A stretch of DNA of 18,090 bases. Origin: XYA12-FULL-58-9 sp001798605 (lineage in GTDB: Bacteria; Myxococcota; XYA12-FULL-58-9). The notes beneath the pieces were generated by a model. That model saw only the letters and a program-made list of their open reading frames with translations. It was not told the origin of the DNA and did no database searches. A program made the position numbers and the translations under genes. This document shows positions 6,401 to 15,569 of the stretch, piece after piece (position 1 is the first letter of the stretch; each line of letters opens with the position of its first letter). The stretch covers positions 1 to 18,090 of the forward strand of contig DAINMX010000123.1 in assembly GCA_036736205.1 (NCBI GenBank), written 5' to 3'.

Positions 6401-8836
6401 TCACCTCGAATCGGACGCGACCAACGATGGTCGCCACCCCAATAACGCTGGCAGTACCACCAGGGATGCCAACAGATTCACAGCCAGTCCGAGCACCGCC
6501 AGCTCGCCGAGGGAGTCGAGGCCTTTGTGATCCGCCAGGATCAACGCCCCAAAACCGAAGCTGGTGGTGAGAAGTGCGCCACCAATAGCCCGTGTCGTCT
6601 CGGTGAGAGTCGCGGTCAAGCCGCCCTCTTGCGCGACACGGGTGACCAGATGAACGCCACCATCGACACCAATGCCAAAGAGTACCGGCACCATGACGAT
6701 GTTGATGTAGTTGAGCTCGAGTCCCATGGCGTGCAAAAGGCCAATGGTCCCAATCAGAGTGAGCAGGGCAGGCACCAAACACAAGAACGCGTGCCGCAGA
6801 CTGCCGAGCAGCATCCACATGGTTAGAAAAATGAGAACGAGGGTGATGCTGAGCACGCGCGGCGCTTCCCGTGCCACCATGTCGAAGATGTCCGCCAGAA
6901 TCATTGGCTCCCCTGCAGCAGCCACCCTCTGCCCGGAAGGTAGAGTGATCCCCCGCAGCTCCTTGGCAAAGGCGCTGACGTTCGCCCCATCACTGAGATC
7001 GACACCGGGAAACACCAACACAAAACCATCGTCGGCCGTGCCATCGGGTCCGCGGAACTGGCGACTAACTTCCGGTGGCCAATCTTCCACACCGAAGGGT
7101 GGAATCTTGGTCGCTCTCTGCAACAAGGCGAATCGGCTGCGCATGTCCTTAGGCAGCCAGCTCGCCTTAACCCCAGCGATGGTTTTGTCCAACGATTGCA
7201 GTATCTCCCACTTCGCCGGTTGGTCGAGGGGGATCAAGTCGGCACCGGCCGCGACGAAGTCGATGGTGGTCGCATCACCGAGCTCGTCCTGCCTGTCCCG
7301 TAAGGCCGCCGCCGCCTGTCTTTCTTCTTCCTGGCTGTTGGTGAGCACCACCACAGGCGTTTGCGAGTAGCCCAACAATCCGTCGACGAGACTGTCCATA
7401 CGAAAGGAAGGCAAATCGGAGGAAACCAGGGCACGGAAGTTGTAGTTGAACCGCGCCTGGCGAAATCCATAGATCACCGGGACCGCCAACAAGGCGCAGG
7501 CGATCATCACCTTACCGCCGTGAGCCACCGCCCACGACGCCCAGGTTGTTTGAGGCTCGGCATCCCTGTGGCGTGGGCGCCAACCGAGTTTGAGGACAAT
7601 CGCCAACATCGCCGGCAAGACCGTGAGGTAGGCGATGACCACGAGCAACATGCCGGCGGCCGCCACAACCCCGAACTCACGGAACGCGCGAAACTCCGAG
7701 AGACCGAGCCCGGCAAATCCCACCGTCGTGGTGAGCGCCGCCACAGCCACAGCCCTGCCGGTGTGACCGAATGCCCGCCGCACCGCACTTTGGTGCTCTT
7801 CACGATCGCCGATCTCCCCTTCGAAGCGTCCGAGCAGATGGATGCCGTGATCGATACCGAGGCCGAGAAGAATGGCACCGATGAAACCCGTTAGGATGTT
7901 GAGCGCGCCGAAAGTGAGGGCCGCAAATGCGTGCGCCCACACCAATCCGATGACCAAAGGTCCCATGATGAGGCCAACCGCCGCTAAACGTCGGAAGTGC
8001 CAGGCCAGATAGATGAGGATCAGCAAGACGGCCACCGAGGTCGAGAGGGCCAGGTCCGAGATAATCATCTCGTGCTGATCGACCTTTTTGGTGTAGTTGC
8101 CGGCGTAAGCAACCTGCATGTCGGGGTGGTACTGCGACAAGTCGATGCTGTCGACGAGCCCCTTCACCTGCTCGACCAGTTCACGGGTGAACGAGAGATC
8201 GGTGGACAAGGTGGCGGGCTTGCACAAAAGGGCAATAATGCGATTGTCGCGATCGATGTAGTACGCCTCCCCCATCTGGGTTTGCACCCAACTGGTGTCG
8301 CCACGACTCGAGTACTTCTGTTGCAAGCCAGCGATGTCTATCGTTGGCGGCTCCGACTCCTCTAGGTCGAGGTACATCGGATTGTTCTGGCGTTTCTCCC
8401 ACTCTACCCGTTCGGTGATCGACTCACTGAGTTTGTTTAGGTCGGGGGTGTCGAGAAAATAGAGGGCGCGGTCTTCGAAAAACCGCGTCGGTCGCCGATA
8501 CTCGACATAGCGAACCGTCGAGAGCGCCTCCAACTTGGGCGCGACATCCTCAGCAAAATGTTCGAGAGCTTCGGGGGGAGCATTGTGGGCGACCACCGCA
8601 ACGTAGCCGATGCCGCCAAAACGCTTTTTGAGAACCTCAAGGTCTTGAACGCTGGCAAAACTCTCGGGCAATAACTCGACCAGGTCGGCATTGAGTGAGA
8701 GTCTTCCGATGGTTCCTGCCAGCGCTGCTGCGGTGACAGTGGCAATGACAGCAAGAGTCAACCATGGCCGTTTGAAACAACCTACCGCTAGAGTCCCGAG
8801 GCCCCTTTCGACTCGATCGCTCAGCCCTGATGACAT
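6401..8836 (-). CDS. MMPL/HpnN-type RND superfamily lipid exporter
   Basis: An 811-residue inner-membrane transporter built as two repeats. Each repeat has one N-terminal membrane helix (about 24-46 and 441-457), a large periplasmic domain, then five helices (about 262-415 and 660-800). The helix-4 motifs GIDHGIH (327-333) and GVDGGVH (723-729) hold the acidic residues typical of MMPL/HpnN and sterol-sensing-like RND proteins. Relatives move hydrophobic cargo such as hopanoids or lipids from the inner towards the outer membrane; no adaptor or channel accompanies it here. The ATG at 8836 follows GGTGGA with an 8-nt gap. It is the first gene of the run, 2 nt ahead of the cytidylyltransferase-like gene. 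Cargo is unknown; a product of the neighbouring inositol genes is the inference. Family call very sure. Confidence 0.92.
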   Translation of the reverse strand: MSSGLSDRVERGLGTLAVGCFKRPWLTLAVIATVTAAALAGTIGRLSLNADLVELLPESFASVQDLEVLKKRFGGIGYVAVVAHNAPPEALEHFAEDVAPKLEALSTVRYVEYRRPTRFFEDRALYFLDTPDLNKLSESITERVEWEKRQNNPMYLDLEESEPPTIDIAGLQQKYSSRGDTSWVQTQMGEAYYIDRDNRIIALLCKPATLSTDLSFTRELVEQVKGLVDSIDLSQYHPDMQVAYAGNYTKKVDQHEMIISDLALSTSVAVLLILIYLAWHFRRLAAVGLIMGPLVIGLVWAHAFAALTFGALNILTGFIGAILLGLGIDHGIHLLGRFEGEIGDREEHQSAVRRAFGHTGRAVAVAALTTTVGFAGLGLSEFRAFREFGVVAAAGMLLVVIAYLTVLPAMLAIVLKLGWRPRHRDAEPQTTWASWAVAHGGKVMIACALLAVPVIYGFRQARFNYNFRALVSSDLPSFRMDSLVDGLLGYSQTPVVVLTNSQEEERQAAAALRDRQDELGDATTIDFVAAGADLIPLDQPAKWEILQSLDKTIAGVKASWLPKDMRSRFALLQRATKIPPFGVEDWPPEVSRQFRGPDGTADDGFVLVFPGVDLSDGANVSAFAKELRGITLPSGQRVAAAGEPMILADIFDMVAREAPRVLSITLVLIFLTMWMLLGSLRHAFLCLVPALLTLIGTIGLLHAMGLELNYINIVMVPVLFGIGVDGGVHLVTRVAQEGGLTATLTETTRAIGGALLTTSFGFGALILADHKGLDSLGELAVLGLAVNLLASLVVLPALLGWRPSLVASDSR

Positions 8837-9223
8837 GATGTTATTCCACCCCCGCCCAACGGATGCGCATGAGGTGCCCCTAAGCTACCCTCTCCCCTTC
8901 AGCACACATCTTCAACACTGCCCCTCGATGTTGTTCGCCAACCGTTCACTTTCCTGGTTGGTGCAACAATTCTCTTCTATCTCCGTCACGGCGATTCTCA
9001 CCTGCAAACCATCACCGTGAGACAACCCGAATTTGTCGGTCCAATATGTAGTCCCTTGTCATTTCCGCAACGTGTTCTCTGTATTTATTTTTGTTAATGC
9101 CACAAGACCTATCCTCGTTTGGCTGCCCTTCCCGACGCTGTTGAATACCTATGGCGCGCCAAGGCAGCACCAGATCGGTTGGTTGCATTCGTCAAACAGA
9201 TCACCTCCAGCAAAGTTGCGCGC
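8837..9223. promoter_or_regulatory. 387-bp gene-free region upstream of the inositol run
   Basis: No convincing coding frame crosses this gap on either strand. It separates the stop of the TolC-like gene from the start of the RND exporter gene, both on the minus strand, so it should hold the promoter of the inositol run and the end of the efflux operon. The most AT-rich part is around 9070-9100. On the minus strand TTGTGG is followed after 16 bp by TACAGA there, and TTGCGG after 17 bp by ATATTG slightly further on; both are weak sigma-70-like candidates. No clear hairpin with a T-run was seen. Confidence 0.35.
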
Positions 9224-10660
9224 TCAAGGGGACTGTGTCACCCAAATCAGGGGATTGCCGCTCGCCGCCCACAAATCCAAGAGCGCAACAGCCTCCGACA
9301 ACTCTGCCGCCAACAATTGCGCCTCCGCCCCCTCGACCATGGTGTTGGCGTCAATCACCGCGAGGTACGTTGCCATCCCCTCCTTCTCGCTCGCCACCGC
9401 CAGGTCGCGGGCGGCCCGCGCCACCTCAACCTGCTTCTCCGTAACCGTACGCGCAGCCGTCGAGTCATCGAGGGCGCGGCGAGCCTGAGATACGGAGCTA
9501 TTGACCTTGGATTGCAGATCCGTGACCGCGAGGGCAGCTTGTCGCGCCTGAGATTCGGCAATATCCAACTGCCTCTCGCGGATACCCCCGTCCCAAATAT
9601 TGATGTTGAGTGTGGCCATCACCACCCAACTAAAGGGATCGTCGTCGAATCTGCTTGCTGAGTCGTTGTCGAACATGGCGACTCCAACCGCATTCACTGT
9701 GGGCAAGTACTGTGCCCATACCTTTCCCTCTTCGTGTCCAGAGACGAGAACATCAATTTTGGCCGCAACGAGGTCTTTGCGTTGCCGCTGGGCCAAGTCC
9801 AACCAATCCTTTTCGTGCGCCTGTTCTATGTCACTCGCGAGCTCCGGATCCACGACCAGGAAATCGCCCGCGAATCCGGTGAGATAACGGAAAGTGGCTT
9901 TGGCCTTCTCCAGCTCCGCCACCACTTGGATACGCCGGGCCTCATTCTTGCGGACCTCGAGCTCCGCCCTCTTCACCTCGAGCTCTGTGGCAGACTCCGC
10001 CGCCGCTCGTTCCTTCGTACCTCGCAGATGCTCTTGGGCCGACGCCATTGCCATGTCGGTAACCTTGACCATGCGCTGCAGGGTACACAATCCAAAGTAG
10101 AGCTTGGCGACACCGAAGAGGAGTTGCTCGCGGGCATAGCCAATCTTCTGCAATGCGGAGTCGTATTGGTCGTAACCCCCGCGGACAAAGGCGATCGACT
10201 TGGCGTCAAACACCGGGACGAACAAAGAAAAGGTCGCAGACAGCTTATCCTGGCGCGGCACGAAGTTCTCGAATGGGCTTTCACCCCCGCTGGAGTCGCT
10301 CTGCAAATAGGGAGCGAACCGAGCAAACTGTTCCGGATGTGCTTCCAGCATACCCTCGGTGAGCGCCCCGATGAGTCCAGTCATCTGATCCAGGGCTGCC
10401 AAGTCGGGAACATTTCTTTCGCCCAAGTGGGTCCATTTTCCCTCCCCCATGATCTTCGGCAAAAATAGGCCCACACCGATGGAGCGATAATCGTCGGCTT
10501 GAACGATATACTCATCCAGACTCTTCCAGGTGGCATTGTTCTGCCGTGTTCGCGCCAACGCCTGTTCGAGGGTGATCACCTCGAGCGATGCCGTGGGCTG
10601 GGCCCGGGCCGGCGATGCCGAAAAGGCGCAGATCAGGAGACTTCCAAGAAGGGGTTTCAT
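9224..10660 (-). CDS. TolC-family outer-membrane efflux protein
   Basis: A 478-residue outer-membrane channel subunit. A signal peptide is visible (MKPLLGSLLICAFSASPARA, cut near residue 20-21). The mature protein opens with VITLEQALARTRQNN, the usual first helix of TolC proteins. Two long Ala/Glu/Arg-rich helical hairpins follow, around 190-250 and 375-460. The beta-strand region around 330-365 includes FSWVVMATLNINIWDGG, matching the conserved NLNIPLFDGG-type turn. TolC trimers span the outer membrane and periplasm and accept substrate from an RND pump. The ATG overlaps the pump's TGA by 4 nt (ATGA), so the genes are translationally coupled. It closes the adaptor-pump-channel set. Confidence 0.93.
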   Translation of the reverse strand: MKPLLGSLLICAFSASPARAQPTASLEVITLEQALARTRQNNATWKSLDEYIVQADDYRSIGVGLFLPKIMGEGKWTHLGERNVPDLAALDQMTGLIGALTEGMLEAHPEQFARFAPYLQSDSSGGESPFENFVPRQDKLSATFSLFVPVFDAKSIAFVRGGYDQYDSALQKIGYAREQLLFGVAKLYFGLCTLQRMVKVTDMAMASAQEHLRGTKERAAAESATELEVKRAELEVRKNEARRIQVVAELEKAKATFRYLTGFAGDFLVVDPELASDIEQAHEKDWLDLAQRQRKDLVAAKIDVLVSGHEEGKVWAQYLPTVNAVGVAMFDNDSASRFDDDPFSWVVMATLNINIWDGGIRERQLDIAESQARQAALAVTDLQSKVNSSVSQARRALDDSTAARTVTEKQVEVARAARDLAVASEKEGMATYLAVIDANTMVEGAEAQLLAAELSEAVALLDLWAASGNPLIWVTQSP

Positions 10661-13600
10661 GCCAGCGCCTCCGCCTTTGCAACGTTGGCGTCTTGGGGCT
10701 CCGGTTTTTCGGTCTGAGCCCCGCTTCCCGTGAGTTTCGCCGCGACCTCATCGATGAGAGTGTAGATCACCGGGACGACCACGAGGGTAAGTACCGTTGA
10801 GACGATGAGTCCGCCGATGACTGCCACGGCCATGGGCGCCCGCATTTCGGCACCATAGCCATTGCTAATCGCCACCGGCAACATACCAAAGACCATCGCC
10901 GCGGTTGTCATGAGAATCGGCCGCAAGCGGGTGGGCCCCGCCTTGAGCAAAGCGGCATTCCGTTCCATGCCGTCTCGCCTCCTCAGAATGTTGGTGTAGT
11001 CGATCAACAAGATGGCGTTTTTGGTGACCAAACCCATCAACATGATGATGCCGATCATCGCAAAAAGACTGAGGGCTTGCCCCGAGATGAGCAACGCGCC
11101 AATGGCACCAGGCAAAGACAGTGGCAGAGCCATCATGATGGTGAAGGGATGGACGAAGCTCTCAAACTGGCTCGCCAAGATCATGTAGATGAGAACGACG
11201 GCCAGAAGGAGCGCCATGAACATGTTGGCAAAGGACTTGCCCATCTGTTCCGCTGCGCCAATGTAACTCAGCTGGATGTCAGGCGGCAAAATTCGTGCAG
11301 CCACCGCATTCACTTTGGTCAGGGCTGCTCCCAGGGGTAGGTCCTTCTCCAAACCGCCGTAGACGGTAATCTGGCGCATCCGCTCCGCTCGGTTGATTTG
11401 GCTCGGGCCCACACCTTCGGAAATGGTGGCCACATTGCCCAAGGCGATCGCCTGGCCTGAAGTCGACCGCACCTTGAGGCGAGCGATCTGATCTCCACGT
11501 TGCCTGGCTTGTTCATCTAGGCGAACCCGAATGGGAAAATCCTCGCCTCCATCGTGGAGCTTGGAGGCTTCCACGCCGCCAACGAAGGCGTTGATGGTTT
11601 GGCCGATGGCAGCGGTTACCAAACCCAGGCTCGCAGCTTGCTCTGGGTCGACCCGAACGCTGAGCTCAGGCTTGCCAGCGTCATAGCTCGACTCGAGATC
11701 GACGATGCCTGGTACTTGAGCGAGCTCTTTCATCATCAACTTTGCATAGGAGTCCAGCTTTTCCAGATCGGGACCGCGAAGCAAAAACTGCAGCGGTGCC
11801 ATGCGGACGCCGGAGCTGGCGGCGATGCCACCCATGAGTCCAATATCCTCGACGGCGATTTCGGCACCCTCGACGTCCTTGAGCTCGCCCCGCAAAACGT
11901 CCATGAGCCCGAACTGGCCCATGCTCCGATCGGCCTTGGACACCATCTTGACGAAGATCTTGCCGAGGTGTTGCTTCTGCTGCGGATCCGATCCCACAGA
12001 GGTCACCGTCGCCACCACAACGTCTTTGTGCTGGCGAATTCGCTCGGCCACCTTCGCAGCCAGGGCTTCCGTCTTGTCGAGAGCAGTGCCCACCGGCGCA
12101 CGAACCGCAACATTGAATTCCGCCATGTCGGAGGGAGTCATCATCTCTTGTTCCAAACTGCGGGCGAGAATCACGCTCACCACCAACGCCGCTACCGCGA
12201 CCATAACTGTCGCCAATCGTCGCCGCAGGGCCACTGCAATAAGACCCCGGTAGGCGACGTCGATACGAGTGAGCCCCCGTTCGATGAGTCTGTAAAAAGC
12301 GTTGTCGCCGCCATGGCTGAGGAACTGCGAACAAAGCATGGGGGTAAGGGTGAATGAGACAAACAGGGAAATGAGCACCGCCACCGCCACGGTGAGACCG
12401 AATTCATAGAAGAACTGGCCGATCATCCCCTCCATGAAGGCCACGGGAACGAACACCGCGACGATCGACAAGGTGGTAGCGAGAACGGCCAGGCCAATCT
12501 CTGCGGTGCCAAATTGAGCCGCATGCCCGCGCTCTTTGCCTAGTTCCACATGACGATAAATATTTTCTAATACTACAATGGCGTCATCGATGAGGATGCC
12601 AATCGACAGAGAAAGGGCCACCAGGGTAAGCATGTTGAAGGTGAAACCCATGGCACGGATGAAGACGAAGGTGCCAATCACCGAAGTCGGTATTGCCGCT
12701 GCGGCAATCAAGGTGGAGCGGACATTGCGCAGGAAGATGAACACCACCAACACGGCTAGGAACGCACCAAAGATGAGATCGAACTGCACGTGTGCGAAAG
12801 ACGCACGCGTGAAAGTGGTTCCATCTACCACCACATCGGCCTTCCAGCCGTCTGGGAACGTCGCACGAAGACCTTCCAATTCTTCAGCCACTCGGTCAGC
12901 CACCTCCACCGAGTTGGTCCCGGACTGCTTTTTGACCAGCATGGTCACGGCCGGGACGCCGTTAAAGAGTGCGGCGGAGCGACGTTCCTCGAGCCCGTCC
13001 TCGACGTTAGCAATATCCTGCACCCGCACGGCCCTGCCGGCCATTTCAAAGATCTTCAGATTCTCGATTTCCTCGACGCTGTGAAACCGCCCGTGGATCT
13101 TGATCGAACGTTCTTCGCCCTTTGAGGTCATTCGTCCGCCGGGGAAGTTGAGATTGTTGGCAGCCAGCGCCCCGACCACGTCGGTGATGGCCAAGCCCGA
13201 TGCCTCGAGCCTGCCCGGGTCGATCCAGACTCTGATCTCCCGCTCCCTGCCACCAATGATGTCGACAGAGCCGACACCGGGGACCGATTGCAGCTTCTCC
13301 TTGACCTTCTTGCGGGCAAATTGGGTGACCTCTGCGACCGTGCCCCTGCCGCTGATAGCCAAGGTCAAAATGGGTGCCGCTCCGAAGTCGAGCTTTGCCA
13401 CCGCTGGGGATTGCACATCTCTGGGCAACAGAGGGACGATGCGCGAGATTTGATCGCGGACGTCCTGCACTGCCTGGGCCGAATCCACCTCGAGATTGAA
13501 CTCAATGATCACCTGGGAGACGTTCTCGACACTGATGGAGTTGATCTTTTTGATGCCACTGACGTTGCTGACCGCCTCCTCTATCTTTTCGGTTACCTCG

Positions 13601-13782
13601 TTCTCCACCGATTCGGGATCGGCCCCGGGATAAATGGTGGTCACCGTGGCCACCGGCACGGCGACATCGGGCAACGTGTCGAGACCGATCTTGGGGTAGG
13701 AAAATGCCCCAAAGACGACGAGCACCGCGACCAGCATGGTGGCAAACACCGGTTTCCTGATGGATACATCTGCGAGAATCAT
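10657..13782 (-). CDS. Efflux RND transporter permease, HAE1/AcrB-like
   Basis: A 1041-residue inner-membrane, proton-driven drug exporter of normal family length. It begins with a single membrane helix followed by the porter-domain segment GADPESVENEVTEKIEEAV. The proton-relay pair Asp399-Asp400 lies in GILIDDAIVVLEN in helix 4, and Lys921 in GLVTKNAILLIDYTN matches the essential lysine of helix 10. HAE1 pumps are trimers that capture amphiphilic compounds from the periplasm and inner membrane. The ATG at 13782 follows GAGGGG with 7 nt, 11 bp after the adaptor stop, and the gene overlaps the TolC-like gene by 4 nt. Chemical substrates cannot be read from the sequence. All key residues are present, so it is presumably functional. 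Confidence 0.96.
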   Translation of the reverse strand: MILADVSIRKPVFATMLVAVLVVFGAFSYPKIGLDTLPDVAVPVATVTTIYPGADPESVENEVTEKIEEAVSNVSGIKKINSISVENVSQVIIEFNLEVDSAQAVQDVRDQISRIVPLLPRDVQSPAVAKLDFGAAPILTLAISGRGTVAEVTQFARKKVKEKLQSVPGVGSVDIIGGREREIRVWIDPGRLEASGLAITDVVGALAANNLNFPGGRMTSKGEERSIKIHGRFHSVEEIENLKIFEMAGRAVRVQDIANVEDGLEERRSAALFNGVPAVTMLVKKQSGTNSVEVADRVAEELEGLRATFPDGWKADVVVDGTTFTRASFAHVQFDLIFGAFLAVLVVFIFLRNVRSTLIAAAAIPTSVIGTFVFIRAMGFTFNMLTLVALSLSIGILIDDAIVVLENIYRHVELGKERGHAAQFGTAEIGLAVLATTLSIVAVFVPVAFMEGMIGQFFYEFGLTVAVAVLISLFVSFTLTPMLCSQFLSHGGDNAFYRLIERGLTRIDVAYRGLIAVALRRRLATVMVAVAALVVSVILARSLEQEMMTPSDMAEFNVAVRAPVGTALDKTEALAAKVAERIRQHKDVVVATVTSVGSDPQQKQHLGKIFVKMVSKADRSMGQFGLMDVLRGELKDVEGAEIAVEDIGLMGGIAASSGVRMAPLQFLLRGPDLEKLDSYAKLMMKELAQVPGIVDLESSYDAGKPELSVRVDPEQAASLGLVTAAIGQTINAFVGGVEASKLHDGGEDFPIRVRLDEQARQRGDQIARLKVRSTSGQAIALGNVATISEGVGPSQINRAERMRQITVYGGLEKDLPLGAALTKVNAVAARILPPDIQLSYIGAAEQMGKSFANMFMALLLAVVLIYMILASQFESFVHPFTIMMALPLSLPGAIGALLISGQALSLFAMIGIIMLMGLVTKNAILLIDYTNILRRRDGMERNAALLKAGPTRLRPILMTTAAMVFGMLPVAISNGYGAEMRAPMAVAVIGGLIVSTVLTLVVVPVIYTLIDEVAAKLTGSGAQTEKPEPQDANVAKAEALA

Positions 13783-13793
13783 GGGTGCACCCC

Positions 13794-14888
13794 TCAGTCG
13801 AGCTTGATCTCAACCCGCTGGCCAGGCGCGAGATCTGGATCGTTGGAGATGATGACCACCTGTCTCGCATGGAGACCGCTGAGCACTTCGGCGCGCTCAT
13901 CCTCTCGTCGTCCGATTTGGACGAAGGCCCTCTCCAGCACCCCGTCACGGGAGATGAAAACTGCGGCACCATCGTCTTGGATATCTCGCAATGCCGACAG
14001 CGGCAGCCACACCTGTTCCGCAGAGAGGTCAGGGGAGATGCGCAAACGCGCGAAGCTACCGGCTTTGATTTTCTCTTCGGGGTTGGCGATGGCTACCCGC
14101 ACCTCGAATGTGCGCGTCCCCGGTTGCAGACGATTCGACGCGAATGTGATCTGACCTTTGGTGGTCACCTTGACGCTATCGATCTCGACCTCAACCTCTT
14201 GCCCCTCAATCACAGTGGCTGAGTCCCCCTCTGGCAAGTACGCCTGCACTGTCAACGACGAACAATCGACGATCTTTGCCAACATGGTCGGCGGCATCGC
14301 TGGGGCATACTCGCCAATCTCCTTGAGAATTCCGTCCACAGTGCCGTCGTAGGGGGCGCGCAGAACGCTGTCCGCAAGGGCCTGTTTGGCTCGCTTGAGG
14401 GCAGCTTCGGCACCGGCGAGTTGGGCGTGGGCACCGTCATGCCCTGCCTGGACTTGGTCCAGATTAGCACCAGTTGCGACCTTTGCCTCCTTGAGCCGTC
14501 CAACTCTCTTGAGCTCGTGAGCGGCCTGGCGAAACATGACCTCGGCACCGTCCACCCCCGCCTGGGCCTGTTCTACTCCAAAAACGAAACCCGCAGGATC
14601 GAAGCGAAGCAGCGCCTCCCCCTTCTTCACCCGCTGACCACGTCTGACGTAAATCCGGTCGACCGTCCCTGGCACGGGGCTTGAGAGATAGCTCTCGCGC
14701 ACGGGCAAAGCCGTTCCCGTTGCCTCGACGTTTGCCGCTGTGGAGGCATCAATCCCGACGCCGCGTACGACCTTGGGGGCAACCTCTGGCTCTTCGGGCA
14801 CCAACCCAGATTCTTTTTGCTCGGCGCTGATATTGGAACAGCCAGCCCAAGCGACGAACATCAGGCACTGAAACACCCATTTCCTCAC
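13794..14888 (-). CDS. Efflux RND periplasmic adaptor subunit (lipoprotein)
   Basis: A 364-residue membrane-fusion protein. A short hydrophobic leader ends in a lipobox-like AWAGC with Cys17, so it is probably acylated and held on the periplasmic face of the inner membrane. The half lipoyl motif SSPVPGTVDRIYVRRGQRVKKGEAL is followed by an Ala/Lys/Glu-rich coiled-coil hairpin (about 105-175), then the second lipoyl half RAPYDGTVDGILKEIGEYA and beta-barrel domains. The start is a GTG at 14888, supported by AAAGGA with an 8-nt gap. It links the pump and the TolC-like channel encoded directly downstream. A 27-bp inverted repeat lies 13 bp upstream of the start and is a likely control site. Confidence 0.93.
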   Translation of the reverse strand: MRKWVFQCLMFVAWAGCSNISAEQKESGLVPEEPEVAPKVVRGVGIDASTAANVEATGTALPVRESYLSSPVPGTVDRIYVRRGQRVKKGEALLRFDPAGFVFGVEQAQAGVDGAEVMFRQAAHELKRVGRLKEAKVATGANLDQVQAGHDGAHAQLAGAEAALKRAKQALADSVLRAPYDGTVDGILKEIGEYAPAMPPTMLAKIVDCSSLTVQAYLPEGDSATVIEGQEVEVEIDSVKVTTKGQITFASNRLQPGTRTFEVRVAIANPEEKIKAGSFARLRISPDLSAEQVWLPLSALRDIQDDGAAVFISRDGVLERAFVQIGRREDERAEVLSGLHARQVVIISNDPDLAPGQRVEIKLD

Positions 14889-14900
14889 GACTGTAATCCT

Positions 14901-14927
14901 TTCAACGAATATTGATTAAACGTTGAA
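14901..14927. promoter_or_regulatory. 27-bp inverted repeat, candidate TetR operator
   Basis: Perfect 7-bp arms TTCAACG (14901-14907) and CGTTGAA (14921-14927) flank an AT-rich 13-bp centre that itself has three further symmetric pairs. It lies in the 64-bp gap between the TetR stop and the adaptor start, just upstream of the adaptor ribosome site, where a bound repressor could block the efflux operon promoter. Its right half contains TAAACGTT, also present beside the TetR start. Confidence 0.5.
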
Positions 14928-14952
14928 CATCCAGAAAAAAACTTCGTCGCCG

Positions 14953-15567
14953 TCACGCCGTTGCACCCCGGATAATCGCTTCGACTAAATCTCGAATACC
15001 TTGAGATTTCTCTCTCCAATTACCTGCAAGATCTCCCAAAATAAGACTATTCATGGCAAAACCCATGAGCAGGCTGTGCATCCCTCGAGCCATGGCCTCA
15101 GTGTCCATGGGCCGGAACTCACCTGATTTAACACCACTATCTAAAACAAACTGAACTTGCTTGGTAAACCTCAAATGCAGCTCGCCCACGATACTCAAGG
15201 CCGCTGGAATCCTTGCGGCGAGATCTGATAAGTCTTTAGTTGCAAGACGCAACAATTCACGTTCTCTGGAACGGTCAAAGGTCACCTCAACCACTGCCCT
15301 AAGACGGTCTGCCGCAGTACACGCATCGGCGATGGCCTTCTCGTTCTGTTCTAGGTGTTGTTCAGCCTCATGACGAACCGCCGTCTCAAAGATTTCCTCT
15401 TTGTTTTTGAAGTAATAATACAAGGATGCACGCTCTAGACCGGCAGCCTGGGCAATATCCTCCATGGTCGTGCGTTTGAAACCCAGGCGAGCAAAAAGGT
15501 CCTTCGCCACCCTTGTAATGGCAATCTTGCGCTCTTCGCGGCTGTCAGTGAATTGACCTTCAATCAT
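14953..15567 (-). CDS. TetR/AcrR-family transcriptional regulator
   Basis: A 204-residue repressor. The N-terminal helix-turn-helix is clear: RVAKDLFARLGFKRTT followed by MEDIAQAAGLERASLYYYF, ending in KNKEEIF (about residues 19-59), the classic TetR DNA-binding domain. The remaining 140 residues are helical and would form the dimerisation and ligand pocket. The frame is open to 15867, but the extra N-terminal part overlaps the divergent MFS gene and has no TetR character. ATG 15567 or ATG 15585 are the real choices, and neither has a good Shine-Dalgarno. It lies directly upstream of the adaptor-pump-channel genes and diverges from the MFS gene, the usual position for a local efflux repressor that also controls itself. 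The inducing ligand is unknown. Confidence 0.92.
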   Translation of the reverse strand: MIEGQFTDSREERKIAITRVAKDLFARLGFKRTTMEDIAQAAGLERASLYYYFKNKEEIFETAVRHEAEQHLEQNEKAIADACTAADRLRAVVEVTFDRSRERELLRLATKDLSDLAARIPAALSIVGELHLRFTKQVQFVLDSGVKSGEFRPMDTEAMARGMHSLLMGFAMNSLILGDLAGNWREKSQGIRDLVEAIIRGATA

Positions 15568-15569
15568 CG

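Noticed and set aside
5649..6818. N-terminally extended cytidylyltransferase-like frame (389 residues)
   Set aside because: The first 140 residues lie inside the RND exporter gene on the same strand, are His/Arg/Trp-rich and resemble no domain. ATG 6398 has a good ribosome site.
9033..9488. Plus-strand frame crossing the 8837-9223 gap into the TolC-like gene
   Set aside because: No ribosome site and no recognisable family; half of it is antisense to the TolC-like gene.
13288..14154. Plus-strand 288-residue frame opposite the pump and adaptor genes
   Set aside because: It crosses the boundary of two clear minus-strand genes and has typical antisense composition in GC-rich DNA.
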